The notes: generated by a model not told the origin, from the sequence alone. 11,821 bases of DNA from an uncultured Bacilli bacterium (GCA_948687865.1 CAPQQE010000015.1:920-12740), one strand, 5' to 3'; positions 1-8,475 are shown, numbered from the stretch's first letter. Program-made: numbers and translations.

Positions 1-528
1 CCACCGGATAATGATTTAAGAAAAGAAATATTAAAGAAAAAAATGGCAAATATGGATTTTTCAAGACATATTAGTAATGATGCAATTGAATATATCGCCA
101 ATATGTGTTCATCTGATGTAAGAAGCTTAGAAGGAGCTTTAACAAGAGTTTGTGCTTATTCTACCATATTTTTTCAGGAAGAAATTACATTAGATCTTGC
201 TATTGAAGCTTTAAAAGGAACAATTAATCAATCTACAAATTTCAAAAATGATATACAAAAAATACAAAGAGTAGTTGCAGAATATTATAATGTATCAGTT
301 GAAGATTTAAAATCAAAAAAAAGGGTAGCAACAATTGCATTTCCAAGGCAAATTGCTATATATTTATCAAGACAATTAACTGATGAATCCTTTCCTAGAA
401 TAGGAATGGAATTTGGTGGTAGAGATCATTCTACTATAATTCATTCATGTGATAAAATAGATAAAGAAATTAAACAAAATAAACAATTAGATAATATAAT
501 AAAAGAAATAAAAGAAAAATTAAGTTAA
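1..528 (+). CDS. dnaA: Chromosomal replication initiator DnaA, 3' part (175 residues, start outside window)
   Basis: DnaA is the AAA+ initiator that binds origin boxes, melts oriC and loads the replicative helicase. The reading frame is open from base 1, so the gene is cut by the window edge, not broken. The first residues (PPDNDLRKEIL) are the end of the AAA+ core. The lid follows with a sensor-2 motif (VRSLEGAL, residues about 41-48 of this fragment). Domain IV, the DNA-binding part, contains FPRQIAIYLSRQL and the signature GGRDHSTIIHSCDKI (compare GGRDHTTVIHACEKI in the family). The DNA-contacting helix-turn-helix looks intact. An internal ATG at 43 lies inside the AAA+ lid and is not the start. 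The gene ends in TAA with no terminator before dnaN, so dnaA-dnaN cotranscription is possible. Identity is near certain. Confidence 0.97.
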   Translation, partial: PPDNDLRKEILKKKMANMDFSRHISNDAIEYIANMCSSDVRSLEGALTRVCAYSTIFFQEEITLDLAIEALKGTINQSTNFKNDIQKIQRVVAEYYNVSVEDLKSKKRVATIAFPRQIAIYLSRQLTDESFPRIGMEFGGRDHSTIIHSCDKIDKEIKQNKQLDNIIKEIKEKLS

Positions 529-537
529 TGTTGAAAA
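529..537 (-). promoter_or_regulatory. DnaA-box-like 9-mer (reverse orientation)
   Basis: The top strand reads TGTTGAAAA directly after the dnaA stop codon, which is TTTTCAACA on the bottom strand. It differs from TTATCCACA at two positions (3 and 6), so it would be a weak box. The same 9-mer occurs in the opposite orientation 100 bp downstream, in the same intergenic gap. The dnaA-dnaN gap is a usual place for oriC boxes. Two weak boxes do not make a full origin, and most boxes may lie upstream of dnaA, outside the window. Confidence 0.4.
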
Positions 538-628
538 GTTTCAATATTAAACAAAAAAATTAACAATTATAAACAGTAAAGTATTTATATAAAGCTATAT
601 AAAATAAAGAAAATATTAGTTTTTAACA

Positions 629-637
629 TTTTCAACA
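629..637 (+). promoter_or_regulatory. DnaA-box-like 9-mer (forward orientation)
   Basis: TTTTCAACA, an exact inverted copy of the 9-mer at 529-537. It lies about 20 bp upstream of the dnaN promoter elements in an almost pure A/T stretch that could unwind easily. It has two mismatches to TTATCCACA. If functional, it could serve the origin or let DnaA influence dnaN transcription; neither is shown by sequence alone. Confidence 0.4.
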
Positions 638-649
638 GTAATAATAAAA

Positions 650-679
650 ATAACATATATCTAAATAATATGATATAAT
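650..679 (+). promoter_or_regulatory. Promoter of dnaN (extended -10)
   Basis: A perfect extended -10 (TGATATAAT, 671-679) is preceded 18 bp upstream by a 4/6 match to the -35 hexamer (ATAACA, 650-655). Transcription would begin near 686, leaving about 13 nt before the ATG, just enough for the AGGAGGT ribosome binding site at 687-693. Transcription from a dnaA promoter could also reach dnaN, since no terminator separates them. Confidence 0.65.
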
Positions 680-698
680 CAAACTTAGGAGGTTTAAT

Positions 699-1820
699 AT
701 GAAGTTTAGTATTAAAAAAGAAATATTATTAGAAAATTTAAATAATGTATCAAAAGCTGTATCTACAAAAAATGTTATACCTGTACTTGGGGGAATTAAA
801 TTTAATTTAACAAGCGAGGGATTATTTTTAACTGCTACAAATAATGATATAGATATTGAAAGTTTTATAGATAAAAAATATATAGATAATATAGAAAGTA
901 ATGGATCAATAATAATTCAAGGAAAATATTTACTTGAAATTATTAGAAAATTACCTGATGGTATTATTAATATAGAAATAATAGATGGATTAAAAATATT
1001 AATACATACTGCAAATTCTAATTTTAATTTAAATGGAATAGATTCATCAGAATTTCCTAATATAAATTTAGATACATCTATAAATCCAATAATATTAAGT
1101 AAAAAAGTTATAAAAAATATAGTTAATCAAACATTATTTGCAACTTCTGTTCAAGAATCAAGACCAATCCTTACAGGTATTAATATAAAAATAGAAGGAA
1201 ATAAGATGGAATGTGTTGCTACTGATTCATATCGTCTTGCAAAAAAAGTAGTTGAGTTAGATTCTATTGTAGAAAATTTAATAAATATAGTTATTCCAGG
1301 TAAAAATATAGGGGAATTATCTAAAATATTAAATGATAATGATGAAAATGTAGAAATACATATATTTTCAAATAAAATATTATTTAAATTTGATAATATT
1401 TTATTTCAATCCAGATTATTAAATGGAACATTTCCAGATACTTCTCGTTTAATTCCTGAAGAATTTGAATTAGAAATAAAAGCAGATTTGGATGAATTAT
1501 ATAAGGTAATAGATAGGGCGGCACTTTTAACTAGTGAAAAAGAAAAAAATGTAATAAAATTTGAAACTAATGATAATGAAGTAATAATAAGTTCTAATAC
1601 ACCAGAGATAGGAAAAGTAGAGGAAACTTTATCAATAACAAAAAATAATGATAAAAATATAAAAATTGCATTTTCATCTAAGTTTATGATGGAAGCTTTG
1701 AGAACAATTGATAGTAAAGATATAAGAATTCTTTTAAATTCGGATATTAAACCAATAATACTTAAAACTGACTCAGATGATAATTTAATTCAATTATTAT
1801 TACCAATAAAAACATATTAA
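699..1820 (+). CDS. dnaN: DNA polymerase III sliding clamp (beta subunit)
   Basis: DnaN is the ring-shaped processivity clamp that tethers polymerase III and many repair proteins to DNA. The 373-residue product has the usual family length and three repeated clamp domains (about 1-120, 125-245 and 250-373). It begins with the typical MKFSIKKEILLENLNNVSKAVSTKNVIP-type N-terminus (first part quoted from residues 1-28 in outline) and ends with the conserved LLLPIKTY tail that helps form the partner-binding pocket. ATG 699 is preceded by AGGAGGT with 5-nt spacing, which fixes the start. The gene follows dnaA as in most Bacillota. It is followed by a weak A/T hairpin and then a ComK-like gene in place of the yaaA-recF arrangement seen in B. 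subtilis. Nothing in the sequence suggests damage. Confidence 0.98.
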   Translation: MKFSIKKEILLENLNNVSKAVSTKNVIPVLGGIKFNLTSEGLFLTATNNDIDIESFIDKKYIDNIESNGSIIIQGKYLLEIIRKLPDGIINIEIIDGLKILIHTANSNFNLNGIDSSEFPNINLDTSINPIILSKKVIKNIVNQTLFATSVQESRPILTGINIKIEGNKMECVATDSYRLAKKVVELDSIVENLINIVIPGKNIGELSKILNDNDENVEIHIFSNKILFKFDNILFQSRLLNGTFPDTSRLIPEEFELEIKADLDELYKVIDRAALLTSEKEKNVIKFETNDNEVIISSNTPEIGKVEETLSITKNNDKNIKIAFSSKFMMEALRTIDSKDIRILLNSDIKPIILKTDSDDNLIQLLLPIKTY

Positions 1821-1842
1821 AAGAAAAAAATTTCTTTTTTTT
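1819..1842 (+). terminator. Weak A/T-rich intrinsic terminator after dnaN
   Basis: An 8-bp stem (AAAAGAAA at 1819-1826, TTTCTTTT at 1831-1838) with a four-A loop starts inside the dnaN stop codon and runs into further T residues. Only one G-C pair supports it, so termination may be partial and some transcripts could continue into the ComK-like gene. Confidence 0.45.
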
Positions 1843-1935
1843 ACTCTAATCGACAATATTTTTAAAAAAATTAGTTATTAATATAAGTGATTATTTTTTA
1901 TTAATCAGAAAAATTCATATATGGGGGAAAATTTT

Positions 1936-2388
1936 ATGAATAATTATGAAATTAATAGTAAAACTTTAATATTAATACCGGTTGGAGAAAATGTAACAAA
2001 TGTTATTGAAGAAGATGATGAATTTTTAGTAAATATGAATACTATGAAAATAATTGAAAGAAGTTGTGAATATTTTGGAAGTTCTTATATAGGTAGACAT
2101 ATGGGAACAAAAGTATTAACTGGAATAAGTCATAAATCACCAATAATAATTGAGGAAAGTAGAAATTTAATTTATTTTCCAACATCATCGCCAAGATTAT
2201 CTAATTGTATATGGGTATGTTTAGGTAAAATAATTGACTATAAAGAGATGAATAAAAAAATATTAGTTTATTTTGAAAATGGTAAGAAAATATACATAGA
2301 TATATCTTATTCTTCTTTTGATAATCAATATTTAAGAGCAACTAAATTAGAATCAATATTAAGAAAAAGAAAATTATGTGAAAATTAG
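1936..2388 (+). CDS. comK: ComK-family competence transcription factor (short form)
   Basis: The 150-residue product matches ComK, the DNA-binding master activator of competence genes in B. subtilis. From memory of the family, conserved blocks appear in the right order: YEINSKT near the N-terminus (compare YEVNGAT), FLVNMNTMKIIERSC (30-44; compare FYVNMKPLQIVDRSC), FGSSYIGRHMGT (47-58; compare FGSSYAGRKAGT), ISHKSPI (64-70), LIYFPTSSPR (78-87), and ISYSSFDNQYLRAT (123-136; compare ISYNSFENQVYRTA). B. subtilis ComK is about 192 residues. This one ends about 40 residues earlier and lacks the C-terminal region carrying the MecA-recognition motif. ATG 1936 is preferred over ATG 1921 because GGGGG at 1923-1927 is a ribosome binding site 8 nt before it. 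The gene sits alone between the dnaN hairpin and its own terminator. No good -10 lies upstream, as might be expected of an activated promoter. Whether it drives competence here is unknown; no com genes are in the window. Confidence 0.85.
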   Translation: MNNYEINSKTLILIPVGENVTNVIEEDDEFLVNMNTMKIIERSCEYFGSSYIGRHMGTKVLTGISHKSPIIIEESRNLIYFPTSSPRLSNCIWVCLGKIIDYKEMNKKILVYFENGKKIYIDISYSSFDNQYLRATKLESILRKRKLCEN

Positions 2389-2426
2389 AGTATTTTTGAA
2401 AAAACTATAAAAAAATACTCTTTTTT
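2387..2426 (+). terminator. Intrinsic terminator of the comK-like gene
   Basis: An 11-bp perfect stem (AGAGTATTTTT at 2387-2397, AAAAATACTCT at 2411-2421) with a 13-nt loop is followed by a T6 run (2421-2426). The left arm includes the last two bases of the TAG stop codon. It insulates comK from recF. Confidence 0.8.
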
Positions 2427-2427
2427 G

Positions 2428-2436
2428 TGGTATAAT
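2428..2436 (+). promoter_or_regulatory. Extended -10 promoter of recF-gyrB-gyrA
   Basis: TGGTATAAT is a perfect extended -10 element that begins 2 nt after the T-run of the comK terminator. No convincing -35 exists at 16-18 bp upstream, where the terminator's A-rich arm lies. The predicted start is near 2443, only about 10 nt before the AGGAG of the small upstream ORF. This is the only good promoter seen ahead of the gyrase operon. Confidence 0.65.
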
Positions 2437-2463
2437 TAGTATGTATGTATAGGAGCATTATTT

Positions 2464-2514
2464 ATGTATCAAAATGGAAATAAGGTCGTTAAAATAGGTT
2501 TAAAATGTTTTTAA
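2464..2514 (+). CDS. 16-residue upstream ORF overlapping the recF start
   Basis: ATG at 2464 is preceded by AGGAG (2451-2455) with 8-nt spacing, the best ribosome binding site in this leader. It opens [16 protein letters not shown] and stops with TAA at 2512-2514, ten bases past the A of the recF ATG at 2505. recF itself has only a weak AGG (2496-2498) before its start. Ribosomes finishing this ORF would therefore be placed on the recF start, a layout typical of translational coupling. The peptide resembles nothing I recognise, and its function may simply be to deliver ribosomes. It might instead be the remnant of a gene once present between dnaN and recF, such as yaaA, but the 16 residues give no support for that. 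Confidence 0.5.
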   Translation: MYQNGNKVVKIGLKCF

Positions 2515-3620
2515 AGAAAATTTTACTATCAAATTTTAGAAATTATTCTAGTTTAGAATTAAATTTTGATAAAAAAATAAATATTTTTATTGGAAATAAT
2601 GCTCAAGGTAAAACAAATATATTAGAAAGTATATATGTTTTATCTATTACAAGATCACATAGATGTAGTAAAGATTCATTTTTAATTAAACAAAATGAAT
2701 TATTTACCAGGATAAATGGTGAAATTATACATGAAAATTCATTAAAAAAGAACTATGAAATACTTATTAATTCTAAAGGTAAAAAAGTAAGTATTAATAA
2801 TAATCCTTTAAAAAAAATAAGTGATTATTTATCAAATATTAATACTATTATGTTTTGTCCAGATGATTTAGAAATATTAAAAGGACCTCCAAATGCAAGA
2901 AGATACTTTTTAAATGTAGAAATAGGACAATTCTATAATAACTATTTAAAATATATAAATGATTATAATAAAGTATTAAAAAATAGAAATGAATATTTGA
3001 AAAATAATGTATCAAAAATAGATAAAGTTTATTTAGATATACTTACAGAAAAGTTAATAAAATTAAATATTGAAATACTTAATTTTAGAAAAAATTATAT
3101 AGATAAAATTAATTATTATATTAAAGGTATCTATAAAAATTTAACTAATAAAGAAGATATATATGTGAAATATGAATCTTTTATTGAAATAAATAATAAT
3201 AAAGATTTATTCAAAGAAATAAAAGAAAAATATGAAAAAGTATATTATCAAGAATTACAACAAAAAAATACTTTAGTAGGTATTCATAGAGATGATTTTT
3301 CTATATATTTAGATAATGTAAAAATAAATAATTTTGGTTCACAAGGACAACATAGAATATCTATACTTTGTTTTAAATTATCAGAGATAGAAATGATGAA
3401 GGAAAATAAATATATAAAACCAATATTATTACTTGACGATATATTTAGCGAACTTGATAATGAAAAGAAAGAAAATATTATTAAATATATAGATAATGAT
3501 TTACAAGTATTTATTACATCTACTGATATAAATAATATAGATAATAAATTAGTAGAAAAAGCAGATATTTTTAATATTAATAATGCAATAGTAAATAAAA
3601 GAGGTGAAGAAAATGGCTGA
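2505..3620 (+). CDS. recF: DNA replication/repair ATPase RecF
   Basis: RecF is an SMC-like ABC ATPase that, with RecO and RecR, helps load RecA at single-strand gaps. The 371-residue product has the usual length and starts [17 protein letters not shown], as the family does. The Walker A motif is GNNAQGKT (30-37), the [11 protein letters not shown] block is in the middle of the N-terminal lobe, the ABC signature region contains GSQGQHR (278-284), and Walker B is [12 protein letters not shown] (307-318). The start is set by the conserved N-terminus; its own ribosome binding site is weak and translation seems coupled to the upstream 16-codon ORF. The 3' end overlaps gyrB by 8 nt. The stop is TGA; under a Mycoplasma-type code it would add only two residues, so this stop does not itself settle the code. 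Confidence 0.97.
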   Translation: MFLKKILLSNFRNYSSLELNFDKKINIFIGNNAQGKTNILESIYVLSITRSHRCSKDSFLIKQNELFTRINGEIIHENSLKKNYEILINSKGKKVSINNNPLKKISDYLSNINTIMFCPDDLEILKGPPNARRYFLNVEIGQFYNNYLKYINDYNKVLKNRNEYLKNNVSKIDKVYLDILTEKLIKLNIEILNFRKNYIDKINYYIKGIYKNLTNKEDIYVKYESFIEINNNKDLFKEIKEKYEKVYYQELQQKNTLVGIHRDDFSIYLDNVKINNFGSQGQHRISILCFKLSEIEMMKENKYIKPILLLDDIFSELDNEKKENIIKYIDNDLQVFITSTDINNIDNKLVEKADIFNINNAIVNKRGEENG

Positions 3621-5529
3621 AAATAAATATGATGCATCAGCAATACAAGTATTAGAAGGACTTGAAGCAGTAAGAAAAAGACCAGGTATGTATATTGGGT
3701 CGACTGACAAACGTGGATTACACCATTTAGTGTGGGAAATAGTAGATAATGCTATAGATGAAGCTATGGCAGGGTTTTGTACTCATGTTGAAATTACAAT
3801 AAATAAAGATAATTCTATAACTGTTGTAGATAATGGAAGAGGAATACCAGTAGATATTCATCCTAAAACTGGAATATCAACAGTAGAGACTGTTTACACT
3901 GTTCTTCATGCAGGAGGAAAATTTGGTGGTGGAGGATATAAAGTATCAGGAGGACTACATGGTGTAGGTGCATCAGTAGTTAACGCTTTATCAACATCAG
4001 TAATTGTAACTGTTTATAAAAATGGAAAAGTTTATGAAGTAAAATTTGCAAATGGGGGAAAGACAGTTCAACCATTAACAGTAATAGGAGCATGTGAAAG
4101 TAATAAATCTGGAACTACAGTAACTTTTAAACCAGATTCTGATATTTTTGATACAGATATATATGATTATGAAACTCTTAAAGTTAGAACAAGAGAATTA
4201 GCCTTTTTAAATAAAGGTTTAAGATTAACTCTAACAGATGAAAGGGTAGAGGAAGAGAAGAAAGATACTTTTTGCTATGAAGGTGGAATAAGTGAATATG
4301 TAAAATATTTAAATAAAAGTAAGACACCAATTCATAATGAAATAATCCACTTAACTGGTGAAGAAAATGGAATTTTACTTGAAGTAGCAATGCAATATAA
4401 TTCTGGATATACAGATAATATTTATTCTTTTGTTAATAACATTAATACTCATGATGGAGGAACTCATGAAGAAGGTGTTAGAAGGGCACTAACTAGAATT
4501 ATAAATAATTATGCTAGAAAAAATAATATATTAAAAGAAAAAGATGATTCATTAACTGGTGAGGATGTTAAGGAAGGTTTAACTATGATTGTTTCTTGTA
4601 AGCATCCTAATCCGCAATTTGAAGGTCAAACAAAGGGAAGACTTGGAAATTCAGAGGTTAGAAAGATTGCTGATAATGTATTTGCACAAGGTTTTGAAAA
4701 ATTTTTACTTGAAAATCCAGATGAAGCAAAATTAATTATAGAAAAAATAATGATAGCAGCAAGAGCAAGAGTCGCAGCTAAAAAAGCAAGAGAATTAACA
4801 AGAAGAAAAAGTGATTTAGATGTTGTTAATTTTGGAGGAAAACTAACAGATTGTAAAAGTAAAGACCCATCTATTTGTGAAATATTTATAGTAGAGGGAG
4901 ATTCAGCTGGAGGATCAGCTAAAACAGGTAGAGATTCAGAAACACAAGCAATACTACCTCTTAGAGGAAAAATTTTAAATGTAGAAAAAGCAAGAATAGA
5001 TAAAGCTTTATCAAATGAAGAAATAAGGACAATTATTACGGCATTTGGAACAGGTATAGGTGAAGAATTTGATTTGAATAAACTTAGATATCATAAAATA
5101 ATTATAATGACAGATGCCGATGTTGATGGTTCACATATAAGGGTATTATTATTAACTTTATTTTATAGATTTTTTAGACCAATTATTGAAGCAGGGCACG
5201 TGTATGCGGCACAGCCTCCATTATATTGTATAAAACATGGTAAAACTATAAAATATGTATTAAATGATGAAGAAAAGGATGAATATTTGAGTACACTTCC
5301 ATCAACTGTTAAACCAATAATACAACGTATGAAAGGTCTAGGTGAGATGGACGATGATCAACTTTATGAAACAACAATGGATATAAATAATAGAGTACTT
5401 AGAAAAATTACAGTACAAGATGCAATTGAAGCAGATGCAGCATTTTCAAAACTTATGGGAGAAGAAGTAGAACCAAGAAGAAATTTTATAGAAGAAAATG
5501 CTGAGTATGTAAAAAATCTGGATATTTAG
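3613..5529 (+). CDS. gyrB: DNA gyrase subunit B
   Basis: GyrB is the ATPase subunit of gyrase, which introduces negative supercoils with GyrA. The product is 638 residues. The GHKL ATPase domain shows [17 protein letters not shown], the catalytic Glu42 and Asn46 ([12 protein letters not shown]), Asp73 (VVDNGRGIP) and the glycine-rich ATP lid [19 protein letters not shown] (102-120). The TOPRIM domain has EGDSAGG (428-434) and the metal triad DADVD (501-505). The C-terminal signature [10 protein letters not shown] (571-580) follows. ATG 3613 is chosen over the in-frame GTG at 3604 because GAGGTG (3601-3606) is a ribosome binding site 6 nt before the ATG, and the protein then begins [20 protein letters not shown] as expected. 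The gene overlaps recF by 8 nt and is followed by gyrA after 12 nt. The neighbourhood supports GyrB over ParE. Confidence 0.98.
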   Translation: MAENKYDASAIQVLEGLEAVRKRPGMYIGSTDKRGLHHLVWEIVDNAIDEAMAGFCTHVEITINKDNSITVVDNGRGIPVDIHPKTGISTVETVYTVLHAGGKFGGGGYKVSGGLHGVGASVVNALSTSVIVTVYKNGKVYEVKFANGGKTVQPLTVIGACESNKSGTTVTFKPDSDIFDTDIYDYETLKVRTRELAFLNKGLRLTLTDERVEEEKKDTFCYEGGISEYVKYLNKSKTPIHNEIIHLTGEENGILLEVAMQYNSGYTDNIYSFVNNINTHDGGTHEEGVRRALTRIINNYARKNNILKEKDDSLTGEDVKEGLTMIVSCKHPNPQFEGQTKGRLGNSEVRKIADNVFAQGFEKFLLENPDEAKLIIEKIMIAARARVAAKKARELTRRKSDLDVVNFGGKLTDCKSKDPSICEIFIVEGDSAGGSAKTGRDSETQAILPLRGKILNVEKARIDKALSNEEIRTIITAFGTGIGEEFDLNKLRYHKIIIMTDADVDGSHIRVLLLTLFYRFFRPIIEAGHVYAAQPPLYCIKHGKTIKYVLNDEEKDEYLSTLPSTVKPIIQRMKGLGEMDDDQLYETTMDINNRVLRKITVQDAIEADAAFSKLMGEEVEPRRNFIEENAEYVKNLDI

Positions 5530-5541
5530 GAGGCATAAATA

Positions 5542-7995
5542 ATGGATCACAGTAGAGATAGATTAGAAGAAAATAATATAGTAAGTGAAATAGAAACTTC
5601 TTTTATGGAATATTCAATGAGTGTAATAACATCTCGTGCACTTCCTGATTTAAGAGATGGTTTGAAACCTGTTCATAGAAGAATTTTATGGTCAATGTAT
5701 GAGTCAGGTACTACTCCAGATAAACAACATAGAAAATCAGCACGTATTGTTGGAGAGGTTATGGGTAAATATCATCCACATGGAGATTCTAGTATTTATG
5801 AAGCACTAGTTCGTATGGCTCAAAACTTTAGTTATAGATATACTCTTGTTGATGGTCACGGAAACTTTGGTAATATAGATGGTGATGGCGCAGCAGCAAT
5901 GCGTTATACGGAATCAAGATTATCAAAAATATCTCTTGAACTTCTTAGAGATATAAATAAAGATACTGTAAATATTATAGATAATTTTGATGCAACAGAA
6001 AAAGAACCTGAAATTTTACCATCAAGATTTCCAAATATACTTGTAAATGGAACAATGGGAATTGCCGTTGGAATGGCTACAAATATTCCACCACATAATT
6101 TAGGTGAAGTTATAGATGGATGTATTGCTTATATAGATAATCCTGAAATAGATACAATGGGATTAATGGAATACATAAAAGGACCAGATTTTCCAACAGG
6201 AGGAATAATCCTTGGAAATAGTGGTATAAGAAAAGCTTACGAAACAGGTAGGGGAACTATAACTATTAGAAGTAAGGCAACTATTGAAGAAAAAAATGGA
6301 AAAAATTGTATTATTATTGAAGAAGTTCCTTATGGAATAAATACAATGAATTTAAAAAATAAAGTTGCTGAACTTGTTCACAATAAAACAATAGAAGGTA
6401 TCGCAGATTACCATACAGATTTGAAAAAAGGTGTAAAAATAACTATTACACTTAAAAAAGATGCAAATGCACAAGTTGTTTTAAATAATTTGTATAAACA
6501 TACAGACTTTCAAACAAATTTTGGAATTATATTTTTAATGCTAGACAAGGGAGTTCCAAAAACACTAGGATTAAAAGATATTATTTCAAAATATATAGAA
6601 TATCAAAAAGAAGTAATTATTAGAAGAACTAAATTTGATCTTGATAAAGCAGAAAAGAGGGTTCATATATTAGAAGGATTAAAAATTGCTTTAGATCATA
6701 TTGATGAAGTAATAAAATTAATCAGAGGATCAAAGACGGATGATGAAGCAAGAGAAGGCTTAATGACAAAATTTGGATTAAGTCAAACTCAAGCAGATGC
6801 AATTCTTGAGATGAAGTTAAGAAGATTAACTGGTTTAGAAAGAGATAAGATAGAAAACGAATTAAAAGAATTGTTAGAAAAGATAAAAGAATTAAAAGCA
6901 ATATTAGCATCTGATGAAAAAATCTATGGAATTATAAAAGATGAATTATTAGAAATAAAAGACAAATATTCTGATGATAGAAGAACAGCAATAGATATGA
7001 CTGCTATAGACTATATAGAGGATGAATCTTTAATTCCTGTAGAAGATATAATTATAACATTAACTAATAAAGGATATATAAAAAGACTTACATCAGATAC
7101 TTATAAAGTTCAAAATAAAGGCGGAGTTGGAGTTAAAGGTATGGCAACAAATGAAGAAGACTTTGTAGAAAAAATGATGAATGTTAAAACTCATGATTAC
7201 ATATTATTCTTTACTAATAAAGGAAAAGTTTATAAGATTAAGGGTTATGAAATACCTGAATATAGCAGACAAGCTAAAGGTCTTCCTATAATAAATTTAC
7301 TTCCTATAGAAAAAGATGAGAGAATAAATGCAATTCTTAATATATCAAATGAAAATGAAGATAAATATATAACATTTGTTACTAAAAAAGGATTAATAAA
7401 AAGAACAAGTATAGAAGAATTTGATAATATTAGAAAAACAGGTAAAATTGCAATAACATTAAAAGAGGATGATGAATTACTATTTGTATGTAAAACAAAT
7501 GGAGATAATGAAATTGTAATAGGATCATCAAATGGACGTCTTGTTAGATTTAGTGAAAAAGAAATAAGAATTATGGGTAGAACTGCAAGTGGTGTTAAAG
7601 GTATAGATATTCCAAATGATGCAATTTGTGTAAGCGCGGAGAAGGTCATCCCAGATAGTGATATATTAATTATGACCGAAAAAGGGTATGGAAAACGTAC
7701 AAAAATTGATGAATATAGATTAACTCATAGAGGTAGTAAAGGTGTAAAAGCATTAAATATTACTGATAAAAATGGCAGTCTAGTTTGTGTTAAAAATGTA
7801 AAAGATGATGAAGATCTAATGATAATTACAGATAGTGGAATAGTAATAAAAATACCTGTAAGCCAAGTTTCAAAAATGAGTAGAGTAACACAAGGTGTTA
7901 GATTAATTAATTTAAAAGATGATCAGAAGGTAACGACAATAACAACAACAGAAACAGTGTCGGAAGAAGAAATAGAAGAAACTATTGAAGAATAG
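5542..7995 (+). CDS. gyrA: DNA gyrase subunit A
   Basis: GyrA breaks and rejoins DNA in the gyrase reaction. The 817-residue protein has a normal breakage-reunion domain (about 1-500) with catalytic Tyr122 in AMRYTE, numbered exactly as in E. coli. The quinolone-resistance region reads [17 protein letters not shown], with Ser83 and Glu87, the common wild-type pattern in Gram-positives, so no classical resistance change is visible. The C-terminal beta-pinwheel (about 505-800) includes a GyrA-box-like QNKGGVG (524-530), compared with Q(R/K)RGG(R/K)G. The GG core is kept but the basic positions are altered. The tail is acidic ([10 protein letters not shown]). TAGGAGG (5527-5533) gives the ribosome binding site, and its first three bases are the gyrB stop codon. 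The stop codon lies in the terminator stem. Confidence 0.98.
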   Translation: MDHSRDRLEENNIVSEIETSFMEYSMSVITSRALPDLRDGLKPVHRRILWSMYESGTTPDKQHRKSARIVGEVMGKYHPHGDSSIYEALVRMAQNFSYRYTLVDGHGNFGNIDGDGAAAMRYTESRLSKISLELLRDINKDTVNIIDNFDATEKEPEILPSRFPNILVNGTMGIAVGMATNIPPHNLGEVIDGCIAYIDNPEIDTMGLMEYIKGPDFPTGGIILGNSGIRKAYETGRGTITIRSKATIEEKNGKNCIIIEEVPYGINTMNLKNKVAELVHNKTIEGIADYHTDLKKGVKITITLKKDANAQVVLNNLYKHTDFQTNFGIIFLMLDKGVPKTLGLKDIISKYIEYQKEVIIRRTKFDLDKAEKRVHILEGLKIALDHIDEVIKLIRGSKTDDEAREGLMTKFGLSQTQADAILEMKLRRLTGLERDKIENELKELLEKIKELKAILASDEKIYGIIKDELLEIKDKYSDDRRTAIDMTAIDYIEDESLIPVEDIIITLTNKGYIKRLTSDTYKVQNKGGVGVKGMATNEEDFVEKMMNVKTHDYILFFTNKGKVYKIKGYEIPEYSRQAKGLPIINLLPIEKDERINAILNISNENEDKYITFVTKKGLIKRTSIEEFDNIRKTGKIAITLKEDDELLFVCKTNGDNEIVIGSSNGRLVRFSEKEIRIMGRTASGVKGIDIPNDAICVSAEKVIPDSDILIMTEKGYGKRTKIDEYRLTHRGSKGVKALNITDKNGSLVCVKNVKDDEDLMIITDSGIVIKIPVSQVSKMSRVTQGVRLINLKDDQKVTTITTTETVSEEEIEETIEE

Positions 7996-8004
7996 TTTCT
8001 TTTT
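7976..8004 (+). terminator. Intrinsic terminator of recF-gyrB-gyrA overlapping the gyrA stop
   Basis: A 9-bp perfect stem GAAACTATT (7978-7986) / AATAGTTTC (7991-7999), extendable by two A-T pairs, closes a four-base GAAG loop and is followed by T5 (8000-8004). The last gyrA codons and the TAG stop at 7993-7995 form the hairpin. Confidence 0.8.
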
Positions 8005-8040
8005 AAATTAAAATAGATACAATTATAATAAGAAAAGATA

Positions 8041-8068
8041 TTGACAAGAAAAATAAAAAATGTATAAT
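8041..8068 (+). promoter_or_regulatory. Consensus sigma-A promoter
   Basis: TTGACA (8041-8046) and TATAAT (8063-8068) are both perfect, with a 16-bp spacer. Transcription should start near 8075, giving a short leader with AGGAG at 8087-8091, 5 nt before the ATG at 8097. This is the best consensus promoter in the window and it drives a gene of unknown function. Confidence 0.85.
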
Positions 8069-8096
8069 AAAAATTAAATAAAAGATAGGAGTTTTT

Positions 8097-8471
8097 ATGG
8101 ATAGATTATTTATAGGCGATATTGTTCAAACAGTATGGGAAGAGAATGATAAAGAAAGTAATGATATTATTTCTAAAGGAGATATTCACACTTATATAAT
8201 TAAGAAAAATGCAATTCTATATGGAACTAAAAATGGTAGTTATGTAGATATAGAAGAATTAAAAAAGAAAGATTATAATAGAATTTTAAAAGAAAATAAT
8301 AGATTGAAATTAAGAAAAAAATTTTTAATATTACCAGCTAAGTCCTTATCAGAATTAGAAAGTTTAGGAAATAGTGCTTCTCCTCAAGGGATTTTTGTTA
8401 ATTTGGATACTTTAAAGAAATATAAAAGTAAAGAAAAATTAAATAGTAAATCTTTACTAAATATAAGATAA
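8097..8471 (+). CDS. Unrecognised basic 124-residue protein
   Basis: I do not recognise this protein. It begins MDRLFIGDIVQTVWEEND, has a first half of about 52 residues that alternates hydrophobic and polar residues like a small beta-rich fold (HTYIIKKNAILYGTKNGSYVDI), then a charged and probably helical stretch rich in Lys and Arg (about 55-75), the segment FLILPAKSLSELESLG, and a lysine-rich tail. There is no signal peptide, membrane segment or metal-binding cysteine cluster; it has no cysteines. It should be cytoplasmic, and the basic character would fit nucleic-acid binding, though that is only inference. Base composition and codon use match the neighbours. A consensus promoter and good ribosome binding site make it very likely to be a real, well-expressed gene. 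It is flanked by the gyrA terminator and the Noc-type palindrome. Confidence 0.75.
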   Translation: MDRLFIGDIVQTVWEENDKESNDIISKGDIHTYIIKKNAILYGTKNGSYVDIEELKKKDYNRILKENNRLKLRKKFLILPAKSLSELESLGNSASPQGIFVNLDTLKKYKSKEKLNSKSLLNIR

Positions 8472-8475
8472 AAGT

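Noticed and set aside
638..655. TAA-type triplets after the forward DnaA-box-like 9-mer as a DnaA-trio element
   Set aside because: The strand and direction do not fit the 3'-GAT-type repeats next to a box, and TAA repeats are expected in such AT-rich sequence.
1921..1935. Upstream in-frame ATG for the ComK-like gene
   Set aside because: No ribosome binding site precedes 1921, and the GGGGG at 1923-1927 is correctly placed for the ATG at 1936.
3604..3612. GTG start for gyrB
   Set aside because: The GTG lies inside the GAGGTG ribosome binding site of the ATG at 3613, and the family N-terminus begins at that ATG.
3618..3620. TGA read as tryptophan (Mycoplasma code)
   Set aside because: recF would gain only two residues, but all tryptophans seen in gyrB, gyrA, comK, tadA, dnaX and the unknown gene are TGG and no gene has an internal TGA.
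3284..3643. Antisense open frames, such as those opposite recF, gyrA (7245-7649) and recR (11084-11383)
   Set aside because: They lie wholly or mostly over well-conserved genes, lack ribosome binding sites and recognisable motifs, and arise from A/T-rich codon use on the other strand.
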